Of a stretch of DNA of 64,000 nt, positions 25,972 to 33,636 are shown in pieces (position 1 is the stretch's first letter; the number at the start of each line of letters is the position of its first letter). The notes under the pieces are model-generated. The model did no database searches and was not told where the DNA came from. It saw only the letters and a program-made list of their open reading frames with translations. The translations under genes were made by a program, and so were the position numbers. This DNA comes from Natronolimnohabitans sp. A-GB9 (GTDB lineage Archaea; Halobacteriota; Halobacteria; Halobacteriales; Natrialbaceae), in contig NZ_JAVDDV010000001.1 of assembly GCF_030848565.1 (NCBI RefSeq), forward strand, positions 248,001 through 312,000. The letters are read 5' to 3'.

Positions 25972-26930
25972 ACGAGTCGAAACTCGCCTACCTGGCGGCC
26001 AAACGCACCGTCGACGACCGCGCGCTGAATCGCCACACATTCGATCGGTTCGCGAACGAACTGGCGACCCGCGAGGAACCGGTTCGGATCGTCGAACTCG
26101 GTGCCGGCGTCGGCACGATGATCGGCCGCCTGGTCACACGAGACGCGCTGCCGGATCGGGTCTCCTACCGCGCCGTCGACCGGGATCCGGCCTGTATCGA
26201 CTACGCTCGAGAGCGAGTGCCCGAGTGGGTAGCTGCCGCCGGATACGAGATCGAAGCCAAACACCGGGACCGGCCCGGTACGACGACGTTCGTCGCCCGT
26301 GACGACGATCGACGACTCGAGATCACCCTCGAGACGGCCGACGGGTTCGCGATCGACGACCGAGCCGATGCGGTACTCGGTGCCGCGTTCTTCGACCTCG
26401 TCGATCTCGAGACCGCGATTCCGGCCGTCGAAGACCTGCTCGCGCCCGATGGCGTGCTCTACGCACCGATTACCTTCGACGGCGGCACGTCGTTCGCGCC
26501 GCGGGATCCACTCGACGAGCGCCTCGAGCGCTGGTATCACCGCCACATGGACGAGATCCGGGACGGAGGGAGCAGTCGGGCGGGTCAGGCCCTCCTGACG
26601 ACGCTTCCGGCACGCGGCTGGGACGTCCTCGCGGCCGGTGGCTCGGACTGGGTCGTTCGTCCGGCCGGCGGCGCCGATGAGGGCGACGGCGACGGGATGG
26701 GTTATCCGGCGCGGGAACGCGTCGTCGTCTCTCATCTGCTCGAGACGATCGAGAACGCGACCGCGGCGTTCGTTCCCGACCGGCTCGATGCCGACGAGCG
26801 AACGCGGTGGCTCGAGCGACGGCGGTGCGAACTCGCGGCCGACGAACTCGTCGCTGTCGCCCACAACCTCGACGTCCTCGCGCGGTTCGCAGGCGATACG
26901 CGTCGCTTGCGAACTATGGGTCGCACATAA
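25968..26930 (+). CDS. Class I SAM-dependent methyltransferase
   Basis: A 320-residue methyltransferase. Motif I is IVELGAGVGTMIGRL (about residues 40-52), and the acidic end of strand 2 is in YRAVDRDPACIDYARE. A later segment, LLAPDGVLYAPITFDG, matches motif III. The last 100 residues form an extra helical domain. It is co-translated with the glycosyltransferase and probably methylates its product or acceptor. Confidence 0.88.
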   Translation: MNESKLAYLAAKRTVDDRALNRHTFDRFANELATREEPVRIVELGAGVGTMIGRLVTRDALPDRVSYRAVDRDPACIDYARERVPEWVAAAGYEIEAKHRDRPGTTTFVARDDDRRLEITLETADGFAIDDRADAVLGAAFFDLVDLETAIPAVEDLLAPDGVLYAPITFDGGTSFAPRDPLDERLERWYHRHMDEIRDGGSSRAGQALLTTLPARGWDVLAAGGSDWVVRPAGGADEGDGDGMGYPARERVVVSHLLETIENATAAFVPDRLDADERTRWLERRRCELAADELVAVAHNLDVLARFAGDTRRLRTMGRT

Positions 26931-26956
26931 ATCGCAGAAAACTCGAGTCGTGACGA

Positions 26957-27445
26957 TTACGCTTCAGCGCCTTCGGCCAGCACGTCGTCGTACTCGCCGT
27001 CGTCGACTCGCTTCTTGAACTCGCGGGCGTCGTTGCCCTCGATGGTGACACCCATCGAGGCACAGGTACCGACGACCTCCTTCGCGGCGTTTTTGACGTC
27101 GTAGGCGAGCAGGTCAGGGTGTTTCTGCTCGGCGATCTGTTTGACCTGATCGACCGACAGGTCAGCGACGAAGTCCTCCTGAGGTTCGCCGCTGCCGGTC
27201 TCGAAACCGGCCTCGTCTTTGACCAGTTCGGCCGTCGGCGGTACACCGACGTCGATTTCGAAGGAGCCGTCGTCCTCGTAATCGACGGTGACGGGGACTT
27301 CGGTGCCGTCGAAAGCTTCGGTCTGGTCGTTGATCTCTTGGACGACCGCCTGTACGTCGACGGGCGTCGGTCCGAGCTCGGGACCGAGCGGTGGGCCAGG
27401 GTTGGCCTGGCCACCCGGAACGAGCACTTCGATGGTTCCAGCCAT
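26957..27445 (-). CDS. rpl11: 50S ribosomal protein uL11
   Basis: A 162-residue protein that, with L10-L12, forms the GTPase-associated centre. The N-terminal IEVLVPGGQANPGPPLGPEL is diagnostic, and the C-terminal rRNA-binding domain contains VVGTCASMGVTIEG. The start is the Met of MAGTIEVLV, with a TTAAAA box about 30 bases upstream. It lies on the same strand as rpl1 but about 5.9 kb upstream of it, separated by plus-strand genes; in other archaea it is usually close to rpl1. Confidence 0.96.
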   Translation of the reverse strand: MAGTIEVLVPGGQANPGPPLGPELGPTPVDVQAVVQEINDQTEAFDGTEVPVTVDYEDDGSFEIDVGVPPTAELVKDEAGFETGSGEPQEDFVADLSVDQVKQIAEQKHPDLLAYDVKNAAKEVVGTCASMGVTIEGNDAREFKKRVDDGEYDDVLAEGAEA

Positions 27446-27539
27446 ACCCGTCACAACCCGTGCGCGAGTTTTAAGGGTTGCTTTTTCGCGCAGTTACGCC
27501 TGTGATATGGTGTCACAGCAGCGTGGTCTGGGGTGCGTG

Positions 27540-27631
27540 ACTGCTGTCCGACAGTATCATACGTTCTACTGTCGTCACGTACCGCCGATCGCCAGGGCGG
27601 GGTCGGCGATCGGCGGGACAGCAGTCCGTAT
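27540..27631. repeat. Intergenic hairpin element, form A, with adjoining terminus
   Basis: The element proper is 27559-27631: ATACGTTCTACTGT, a perfect 12-base-pair stem (CCGCCGATCGCC at 27582-27593 with its complement at 27605-27616), and ACAGCAGTCCGTAT. Its loop is the reverse complement of that at 16202, so the copy is inverted. An extra terminus, TGCTGTCCGACAGTAT, precedes it at 27542-27557. The final T is the first base of the cutA stop codon. Confidence 0.8.
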
Positions 27632-27933
27632 CACTCGACGGACTTCGCTCGCCACTCGGCGAACGACTCGAGGACGTGGCTCTCGTCGAAGCGTTCGATA
27701 CACGGGACGTCGTATGGGTGGAGTTCGGTGACGCGGTCGACGAGGTCGTCGTAAGCGTCGTCGGTCGTCTTCGCGAGCAGGACGGCCTCGTCGTCGTGGT
27801 GGATCTCGCCCTCCCAGCGGTACGTCGAGGTCGTCGACAGCCGGTTGACACAGGCCGCGAGTCGCTCGTCGACGAGCGCTTCGGCGATTCCGTCGGCGTC
27901 TTCCGGCGGTGCCGTGATGTAGACGGTCGGCAT
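27631..27933 (-). CDS. cutA: CutA1 family protein
   Basis: A 100-residue ferredoxin-like trimer-forming protein of the CutA divalent-cation tolerance family. It contains MPTVYITAPPED, LAACVNRLSTTSTYRWEGEI and ELHPYDVPCIERFD, all at the usual positions and with normal length. The exact function is unsettled in all organisms; a link to copper tolerance was proposed in bacteria. The TGA stop coincides with the end of an intergenic repeat. Confidence 0.93.
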   Translation of the reverse strand: MPTVYITAPPEDADGIAEALVDERLAACVNRLSTTSTYRWEGEIHHDDEAVLLAKTTDDAYDDLVDRVTELHPYDVPCIERFDESHVLESFAEWRAKSVE

Positions 27934-28138
27934 GCTCGGCGGTAGCTACGCTCGAGACAGGGAAAAGCGCCCCGACGTTCATCCGGGCTGCTGTATCGCT
28001 GTCCCGCCGACCACACTCCCGATCACGACGCCGTCCGGCGATCAGATACGTAGCGATTGCAGTAGCGACTCCAAAACAGCGACTCGAACCGGCGGGCTTC
28101 GATCGATCACTGGCGGCCGGCAGCCACCGCTTGACCGA

Positions 28139-28327
28139 TCACTCGGGGTCTGCGACGGGATTGAACGTTCCGTTGATGTCCCACTCGTGGAGGCAATGTG
28201 GATTGCCGACCTGCTTCTCGCCGTCTTCGCGGGCGAGTTGCCAGGCCTCGAGGTCGTCGTCCCATCGTTCTGCGCGGCCACAGCGTTCACAGACGCGGAC
28301 CGAGGGTGTTCGTACTTTCGTACTCAT
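28139..28327 (-). CDS. HEWD-type small zinc-binding protein
   Basis: A 62-residue protein with VCERCGRAERW (Cys-x2-Cys), then VGNPHCLHEWDINGTF near the C-terminus. The HEWD motif and the Cys pair identify a conserved haloarchaeal family of unknown function. The start at MSTKVRTPSV is chosen; the longer frame adds residues unlike the family. The AT-rich DNA upstream contains TATA-like sequence. Confidence 0.8.
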   Translation of the reverse strand: MSTKVRTPSVRVCERCGRAERWDDDLEAWQLAREDGEKQVGNPHCLHEWDINGTFNPVADPE

Positions 28328-28652
28328 TACCCGATATGGGAACTGGACGCATATAACATTATTCTTGTAGCCCAATTTCTGGCCCACTTTTGTGTATCAC
28401 TATCGTAAATTCAAAACTCCAGTTGCAAAACGAAGTGGTAGCGGGACAGTAGTCCGTATCAGAACTGATCGTCGTCGTCCCCGAACTGGCGTCTCGCGTC
28501 GGCGGCCGTCGTTCGACCGAACACGAGGCCCGCAGTTTCGATCGACTGGAGTCGTCCCGCCAGCGGCGATTTGTACCACGCGATCAGCATCCACACGACC
28601 GACGTCGCCAGCAATCCGATCGCAGAGAACGTCATTCCGAGCGTGTGAAGTA

Positions 28653-28674
28653 CCGCGGGCGAGGTGGCCCGCGG
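28653..28674. repeat. Right-end hairpin of the insertion sequence
   Basis: CCGCGGGC-GAGGTG-GCCCGCGG, a perfect 8-base-pair stem with a six-base loop, at the edge of the interrupted gene. Subterminal hairpins of this kind are recognised by the transposases of the IS200/IS605 superfamily. Confidence 0.75.
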
Positions 28675-28850
28675 CGTCCGTGTTTAGTCTTGCACTGCTG
28701 ACGCAACGGACTTTGATTCCCCTCGCACTTGCCCCTTGACTGAGGCTTGTGTCGCCTTTCCGCGGCGATGAACACCCGAACCACATACTGGTCCGTGAGG
28801 GTCGGCCCCTCCACCAGGGCCCGATACCGTCCGTCTCACCTTCTTCACTT
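28654..28850 (-). ncRNA. Possible omega/reRNA at the right end of the TnpB element
   Basis: TnpB nucleases are guided by an RNA from the 3' end of the gene and the right end of the element. This stretch covers the last tnpB codons and the right-end hairpin on the tnpB strand, and the guide would be copied from DNA just beyond 28654. The limits are inferred from the family, not seen as a motif. Confidence 0.3.
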
Positions 28851-30036
28851 TTGGAAGGGTGTTGAGAGACGGCACATTCTCATCTCTATCCCACAACCAC
28901 TCCTGCACTACGCACACTGCTGCTTTCCGATCTGCATGATCCTGGAACGAACAATCCGTACGCTTGAACCGCTTCTTCCTGCGGTTCGCACGAACTTTGT
29001 GTAGGCAGTCAGTGCATGGGCAGCGCTGACTCGTATATTCTGGATCAACGATTTGGCTTGGGATACCGTTCCAGGCAGCTTTGTACGAGATGAAGTTGCG
29101 GAGTTTGTTGAACGGGAGGCTGTGGAGGCGTCGGTTCATTCTGGTGCCGTAGTCGATGTCCTCTCGCATGTCTTTGAGGTCCTCAAAGACAACAACTGGA
29201 TTCTCGAATTGCGAGAGCCACTCGACCACGTCCCGTGAAACCTTGTGAAGCTGATCGTGAACGAAGTCCCGTTCCTCAGTCTGCACTACCGCATCCATCG
29301 CACTCTGGCCTGCCTCTTGCATGCGCTTGCGCTTCGTGAAGAACCCGTGACGGACCCGTTTGATATCAGGATATTCGATTACCGTGGAATCGATGACGCC
29401 GTCATTACGGGTCAGGGCGGCGAGTGCAATGCAGTCTTCGTTAATATCGATACCGACGATTGTGTCAGCGGTCTCTGGTGAGGCAACTGTGTGCGTTTCG
29501 TGCGTGGTGGTGACGTGAAGACGCCATTCGTCGTGTTTGTACACGAGTTCGGCAGTTCCAACACGCCAGTCATCACTGGTAAGTGCGGTCTTCACTCGTT
29601 CACGGTGATCTGGGCTGCCTTGGAGAGTGCCGCGAACGTAGTTGTACGGTTTGTAACTGATGCGGAACGCAACCTCTCCATTTTCGTTGAGTGTAAGCGC
29701 GTACCCTTCGTTGTGATTCATCCGCACTGGGTACGGTTCATCGATGTACGTTCGCGGGCGACCCCAGTCAAGACGATCGGCGTCTTTGTGTTCGTGGTAA
29801 GTTTCGATCTCTTGGAGAGCCTTATCGATGAGTTGTTGGGTGGTGTTTTTGACGTGGTTAGCGCGCTCAGTGATTGGGGTTTCGATGTCGTCCCAGTCCC
29901 ACCCTTGCCGGTCGAGACGGTTGACTTCGTTACGGATACGTCTGGCTTCAAGCGACGCCTCACGCAAGTTGGCAGGCTCACCCTCAGTACTGTCGAGACC
30001 GAACGACAGCGAGTGGGTGAGCTCTGCCTCTTGCAT
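28684..30036 (-). CDS. tnpB: TnpB-family RNA-guided nuclease homologue
   Basis: A 450-residue protein. RuvC motifs are present: Asp in VGIDINEDCIALA, Glu in VVVFEDLKDM and Asp in QDHADRKAAVCV. The zinc finger reads RCPCTDC then FKRTDCSF: the first Cys of the second pair is Arg (CGT at 28960-28962, one transition from TGT), so metal binding is probably damaged. The start at MQEAELTHSL is preferred because a TTTTATA box lies about 28 bases upstream. TnpB cuts DNA next to a short motif under RNA guidance and helps retain the element. Confidence 0.9.
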   Translation of the reverse strand: MQEAELTHSLSFGLDSTEGEPANLREASLEARRIRNEVNRLDRQGWDWDDIETPITERANHVKNTTQQLIDKALQEIETYHEHKDADRLDWGRPRTYIDEPYPVRMNHNEGYALTLNENGEVAFRISYKPYNYVRGTLQGSPDHRERVKTALTSDDWRVGTAELVYKHDEWRLHVTTTHETHTVASPETADTIVGIDINEDCIALAALTRNDGVIDSTVIEYPDIKRVRHGFFTKRKRMQEAGQSAMDAVVQTEERDFVHDQLHKVSRDVVEWLSQFENPVVVFEDLKDMREDIDYGTRMNRRLHSLPFNKLRNFISYKAAWNGIPSQIVDPEYTSQRCPCTDCLHKVRANRRKKRFKRTDCSFQDHADRKAAVCVVQEWLWDRDENVPSLNTLPKVKKVRRTVSGPGGGADPHGPVCGSGVHRRGKATQASVKGQVRGESKSVASAVQD

Positions 30037-30109
30037 ATGTCTATCATTTGGATAATCCATTATAAAACTACAGACCAGCAGTGAGAGGTGCACTGAGTGA
30101 CGGCATTCA

Positions 30110-30133
30110 GCCCCGGGCACGGTGGCCCGGGGC
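30110..30133. repeat. Left-end hairpin of the insertion sequence
   Basis: GCCCCGGGC-ACGGTG-GCCCGGGGC, a perfect 9-base-pair stem with a six-base loop, about 15 bases inside the left limit of the element. It resembles the right-end hairpin in stem sequence and loop length. Confidence 0.75.
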
Positions 30134-30411
30134 ACTCTGCCTACTACCTATGTAGACGATCGCGAGGCCGACCTTCGGGAGACTCGTCTCGAGCGGAATC
30201 CGTGCCTCGAGATCGCGTATCGTCGGGAGCAACACGACGACCGTCAGCAAACTCCCACCGAGAAAGATCAGATCTTGCCAATCCATATAGCGATAACTCC
30301 GTATCGAGTAAATAGCGTTTCGGTCGGATCGGGGAGAAAGCGTCGATTCGACGGGTGGGGAGATACGTCCGACAGCGGTTCGGCTACCGACACAATGTCG
30401 GTTGGCTCCGA

Positions 30412-31923
30412 TCAGTAGACGGCGGCTTTGATCTCCTCGCGAAGTTCGTCGAACTGCTCGAGATACTCGCGTCGTTCGGCCCGTAGCTCCGCGACGGCCT
30501 CGTCGTAGTCGTCGACGTGATCGGGGACGTAGTACTCCTCGATGTCCAGTCCGGGGACGGTCTCGGGGATGGTCAGCGACGTGCGGTCGTCGTCGGTCCA
30601 CTCGATCCGGCCGCGTGCGGCCTCAGTGAGGATCGTCACCGACTCCTCGACGCCGACGTCTTTGGACTTCTCGCCGAGATAGCCCGTGTTGATGACGTAA
30701 CACTCGACGTCCAGTTCGTCGATGAGGTCACGGAAGATGTTTCCTTCCTCGCCTTCCGGACCGATGATGAACGGGTTGGTCCCGACGACGCGGATCGACT
30801 CGCCCGCACGGGACGGGTCACCGGCGCTGGTCTCGATCGACTCACCGAGCATGAAGGCGACGGCGGCCTGTTCCTCGGAGAGTTTCGCGACCGGCGGCAT
30901 CAGGGGGTTGCGCGTGATGAAAAAGACCTGATCCATCCGATCCAGGTCGATCTCCTCGTCGGCACTCTCGAGACAATCGCGCTGGACGATCGCCCGTGAG
31001 TTCGACGTGTAACGGTCCTCGTCGAAGTGGACCGTGCCGTCGTCGTCGACCGCGACGTTCTCTAAGATCGCCGACTCGTCGGTCGCTGCGTCGTAGAGTT
31101 CGGGCTGTTCGTCCTCGCCGAGTCCGATCGTCTTGATGAACAGACCCTTGCCCTCGCTGCCAGCGACGGAGCCGGTGGGCAGGAGGCCACAGACGTCGTC
31201 CTGGAGCATCGACGCGTCTTCGGGCTCCTCGAGCCAGCAGCCGTGGGAGGTGAGTGTCGACTTGCCGGTCGCCGAAAGCCCCATGAACACCTGTCCGACG
31301 GTACGCAGTTCGTCATCGTCGTCGCGGACGCGGACGCGCTTGCTGCCGGCGTGAAGGCCCAGTCCACCCTGTTCTTTGATCCGGAACATGAACAGCCGGA
31401 GGAACGACTTCTTGGCTTCGCCGGTGTAGTCGCTGCCCAACACGGCGGTGACGCCCTCGTCGGGGAGCACGCGGATCGCAGTCTCGTCGTAGTCGGGATC
31501 CTGGACGGTGTACAGGTCCGGCTCTCGGCCGTCGGTCGGCTCGAACAGGTTCGCCCACGCCAGCGCGATACGGGCGTGATCGACGGGAACGAACAGGCGG
31601 CAACAGAAGGTCGCGTCAGGGTGGCGTCCCATCAGGCGATCGACACAGAGCATCTCGCGGTCGCCCGCGCGGTCGATCGCGTCGTCGACGAGTGCGTGAT
31701 CATCGGCGGTGAACTCGTCGTCGACGGTGTTTTTCGTCCGGTCGGAGCTTCGCGATCGATACTCGCTGACGTACGACGGCGACCCGAACTCGGTCGTCGT
31801 CTCTTCGTCGGCCGCGAGTTCACGAAGTTCCTCGAGCGACGGGTTGTACCGAACGTTCGACGCTGTCGTTGGGTCGGGAAGCTGTCGGCCCAGCGGACGG
31901 GTCTCCGCCCCGGTTTCGGACAT
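30412..31923 (-). CDS. pckA: Phosphoenolpyruvate carboxykinase, ATP type
   Basis: A 503-residue gluconeogenic enzyme that converts oxaloacetate and ATP to PEP, CO2 and ADP. The kinase-1a loop is FMGLSATGKSTLTSHG (about residues 215-230), followed by the Mg/Mn site ASMLQDDVCGLLPTG and the active-site ITRNPLMPPVAKL. The C-terminal 60 residues are helical and charged. It is a single gene with a leaderless promoter. An inverted repeat and a possible TrmB site lie upstream. The enzyme is expected to be induced without sugars. Confidence 0.93.
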   Translation of the reverse strand: MSETGAETRPLGRQLPDPTTASNVRYNPSLEELRELAADEETTTEFGSPSYVSEYRSRSSDRTKNTVDDEFTADDHALVDDAIDRAGDREMLCVDRLMGRHPDATFCCRLFVPVDHARIALAWANLFEPTDGREPDLYTVQDPDYDETAIRVLPDEGVTAVLGSDYTGEAKKSFLRLFMFRIKEQGGLGLHAGSKRVRVRDDDDELRTVGQVFMGLSATGKSTLTSHGCWLEEPEDASMLQDDVCGLLPTGSVAGSEGKGLFIKTIGLGEDEQPELYDAATDESAILENVAVDDDGTVHFDEDRYTSNSRAIVQRDCLESADEEIDLDRMDQVFFITRNPLMPPVAKLSEEQAAVAFMLGESIETSAGDPSRAGESIRVVGTNPFIIGPEGEEGNIFRDLIDELDVECYVINTGYLGEKSKDVGVEESVTILTEAARGRIEWTDDDRTSLTIPETVPGLDIEEYYVPDHVDDYDEAVAELRAERREYLEQFDELREEIKAAVY

Positions 31924-31936
31924 ATACGTAAACCAC

Positions 31937-31956
31937 CATCAGCCTGATGCATAAAC
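31937..31956 (-). promoter_or_regulatory. pckA TATA box with inverted repeat
   Basis: On the minus strand GTTTAT (31956-31951) lies about 30 bases before the pckA ATG. The repeat CATCAG-C-CTGATG (31937-31949) falls between this box and the start codon, where a bound repressor would block the transcript start. Its regulator is not known. Confidence 0.45.
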
Positions 31957-32095
31957 ATGGAGGTTTCTTATCGCTGTGTGTCAAGTCTTCCCCAACGATC
32001 GAGTGACATATCGACGTTGAAACGCTATATCGTCCCATAATCGGCAGTTCGGTACACTCTCACATATTATCCAGAAACAGATAATTAGAGGATGG

Positions 32096-32112
32096 TACTC
32101 GAGTCAGAAGTA
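32096..32112 (-). promoter_or_regulatory. Candidate TrmB binding site upstream of pckA
   Basis: The minus strand reads TACT-TCTGACTC-GAGTA, matching the TACT-(N7-8)-GAGTA consensus described for the haloarchaeal sugar regulator TrmB. It lies about 170 bases upstream of the pckA ATG, in a 330-base intergenic stretch that otherwise shows only AT-rich sequence and a decayed repeat near 32220. The distance is larger than usual. Confidence 0.4.
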
Positions 32113-32253
32113 ATTCTTATCGGGAGTTCGTAACGCTGTACACGGCGCTTATCGTCGGCGAATCCGAACGGGTATCGACCCGAAGCGGAACGTCGACCCG
32201 ATTCGAACGGCGAGAGAGTGGCGATCAGCGGGACATTCGCACAGCAGTCCGTA

Positions 32254-32700
32254 TCAGTCGGTGACGACGACCGTCCCGATCATGCCGCCGTTGACGTGAG
32301 GCTCACAGATATAGGTGTACTCACCGGGCACCTCGAAGGTGTGTTCGTACGTCTCACGGACGTCGATTTTGCCGCCCTGGTACGTGTGCCAGGCATCGAT
32401 AGCGGTCTCTTCGTCGTCGTATCCGCCGGAAGCGAAGTAGTCGGCACCCTCCGGCAGGCTGCTTTCACGGGCCGTTACCGTATGGAGGGCACCGCTCGTG
32501 TTCTTCCAGACTACGGTCTCGCCGACGGTCGCCTCGTACTCGGCGGGAAGGAACTCGTTGCGGGACATCCCGATGTCACACTCGTCGCCACTGCAGGGTT
32601 CGCCGTCGTCGTCGGTGAAGGTACCCATGACGGTCGAACAGCCCGCCAGCCCGGCGGTAGCAGCGGAGCCGACGGCGGCGAGATAGACGCGCCGATTCAT
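32254..32700 (-). CDS. Halocyanin (blue copper lipoprotein)
   Basis: A 148-residue exported cupredoxin. The signal VYLAAVGSAATAGLAGC ends in a lipobox Cys (about residue 21), so it is membrane-anchored on the outside. Copper ligands are His in NTSGALHTVTA and Cys/His/Met in YICEPHVNGGMIG. It probably carries electrons between respiratory complexes. An insertion (about residues 88-115) separates the two ligand regions. The start is at MNRRVYLAAV. The TGA stop lies in a decayed form-A repeat. Confidence 0.9.
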   Translation of the reverse strand: MNRRVYLAAVGSAATAGLAGCSTVMGTFTDDDGEPCSGDECDIGMSRNEFLPAEYEATVGETVVWKNTSGALHTVTARESSLPEGADYFASGGYDDEETAIDAWHTYQGGKIDVRETYEHTFEVPGEYTYICEPHVNGGMIGTVVVTD

Positions 32701-32820
32701 ACAGATGGCTTGGGAACATCGCGGTATAACCGCCCCGGTTCGATCCTCGAAACTGGGAACGGTGGGTGTGCCGTGTGGAAACGAAAACACGTAAGGTACC
32801 TCCCGGCCGAATCCGCGAGT

Positions 32821-33564
32821 ATGCTTCCCCGGTTCGTCGGGCGTCTCGGCGTCGCCGACGCGGTGACGATCGCTAACGCTGCTCTGGGGTTTATCGCCGT
32901 CGTCGTCGCGTTCGTCGACATCGATTTAGCCGCCCGACTCATCCTCCTTGCGGCCGTCGCGGACGGCCTCGACGGAATCCTTGCGCGCCGCTATGGCGGT
33001 ACCGACGCCGGGCCGTATCTCGACTCGCTGGCCGACGTCGCCTCCTTCGCAGTCGCTCCTGCCGTCCTCGCGTTCGTCGTCGTTACTGACGGCCTCGAGG
33101 GCGGTTTCGATCCGGCCACCGGCGCGCTCGTGATCACTGGCGAACTGTTGCTCGTCACGGCAGTCTGTGCGTTGTTCGTCGCCATGGCCGTCACCCGTCT
33201 CGGGATGTACACGGCCTACGACGTCTCCGGTAGCTACACCGAAGGTATCCAGACGACGCTCGCGGCGACGATTCTCGGTGCGGCGATCCTCGCCGGCGAA
33301 ACGCATCCGTGGCTCGTCCTCGCGGTGACCGGGGCGTTCTGTTATCTGATGGTCTCTCGCATCGAGTATCCCGACTTGCTCGCCCGTGATGCAGCACTCA
33401 TGGGTGTCGTCCACGTACTCGCGATTCTCATCCCCGAGTTCGCGGGTCGAACCTTCCCCTACGCGCTGTTGACACTCGGTATCGCCTACATGACGCTCAG
33501 TCCGTTGTTCTACTGGCGCGAGGACCCGGCATCGCCGGAACCCGACGTGCATGGAAACGCTTAG
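32821..33564 (+). CDS. pssA: Archaetidylserine synthase-like CDP-alcohol phosphatidyltransferase
   Basis: A 247-residue membrane enzyme with about seven helices. The catalytic motif is intact: DGLDGILARRYGGTDAG, then LDSLADV (residues about 45-72). The positions and helix pattern fit PssA, which makes (arch)aetidylserine from CDP-archaeol and serine. The nearby HEAT-repeat gene gives no further clue. Another CDP-alcohol transferase at 22385 differs in sequence and context. The start MLPRFVGRLG is set by family length. Confidence 0.87.
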   Translation: MLPRFVGRLGVADAVTIANAALGFIAVVVAFVDIDLAARLILLAAVADGLDGILARRYGGTDAGPYLDSLADVASFAVAPAVLAFVVVTDGLEGGFDPATGALVITGELLLVTAVCALFVAMAVTRLGMYTAYDVSGSYTEGIQTTLAATILGAAILAGETHPWLVLAVTGAFCYLMVSRIEYPDLLARDAALMGVVHVLAILIPEFAGRTFPYALLTLGIAYMTLSPLFYWREDPASPEPDVHGNA

Positions 33565-33636
33565 GGCGCTGCTTGGACGACCGTAGGATATGCACACTGC
33601 CACGCGTCGGCGTCATCACCAACTCCAGGTGGTACC

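Larger units (their letters stand above)
28654..30148 (-). mobile_element. IS1341-type (TnpB-only, IS200/IS605 superfamily) insertion sequence
   Basis: About 1.5 kb with a single gene, tnpB, and hairpins close to both ends (28653-28674 and 30110-30133). No TnpA (Y1 transposase) gene is present, so movement would need TnpA supplied elsewhere. The limits were set by restoring the interrupted reading frame (GTCTACATA joined to GTACTTCACACG). Exact ends may differ by a few bases because this superfamily makes no target duplication. Confidence 0.8.
28459..30286 (-). pseudogene. Small membrane-protein gene split by an insertion sequence
   Basis: The 5' part (30149-30286) encodes MDWQDLIFLGGSLLTVVVLL through VGLAIVYI. 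The 3' part (28459-28653) encodes VLHTLGMTFSAIGLLATS through ADARRQFGDDDDQF with a TGA stop. Joined, they give one two- or three-helix membrane protein of about 110 residues, in frame, with no loss. The DNA between is the TnpB element. The gene is broken; the 3' part could still be translated from an internal ATG. The stop is within a decayed intergenic repeat. Confidence 0.75.
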
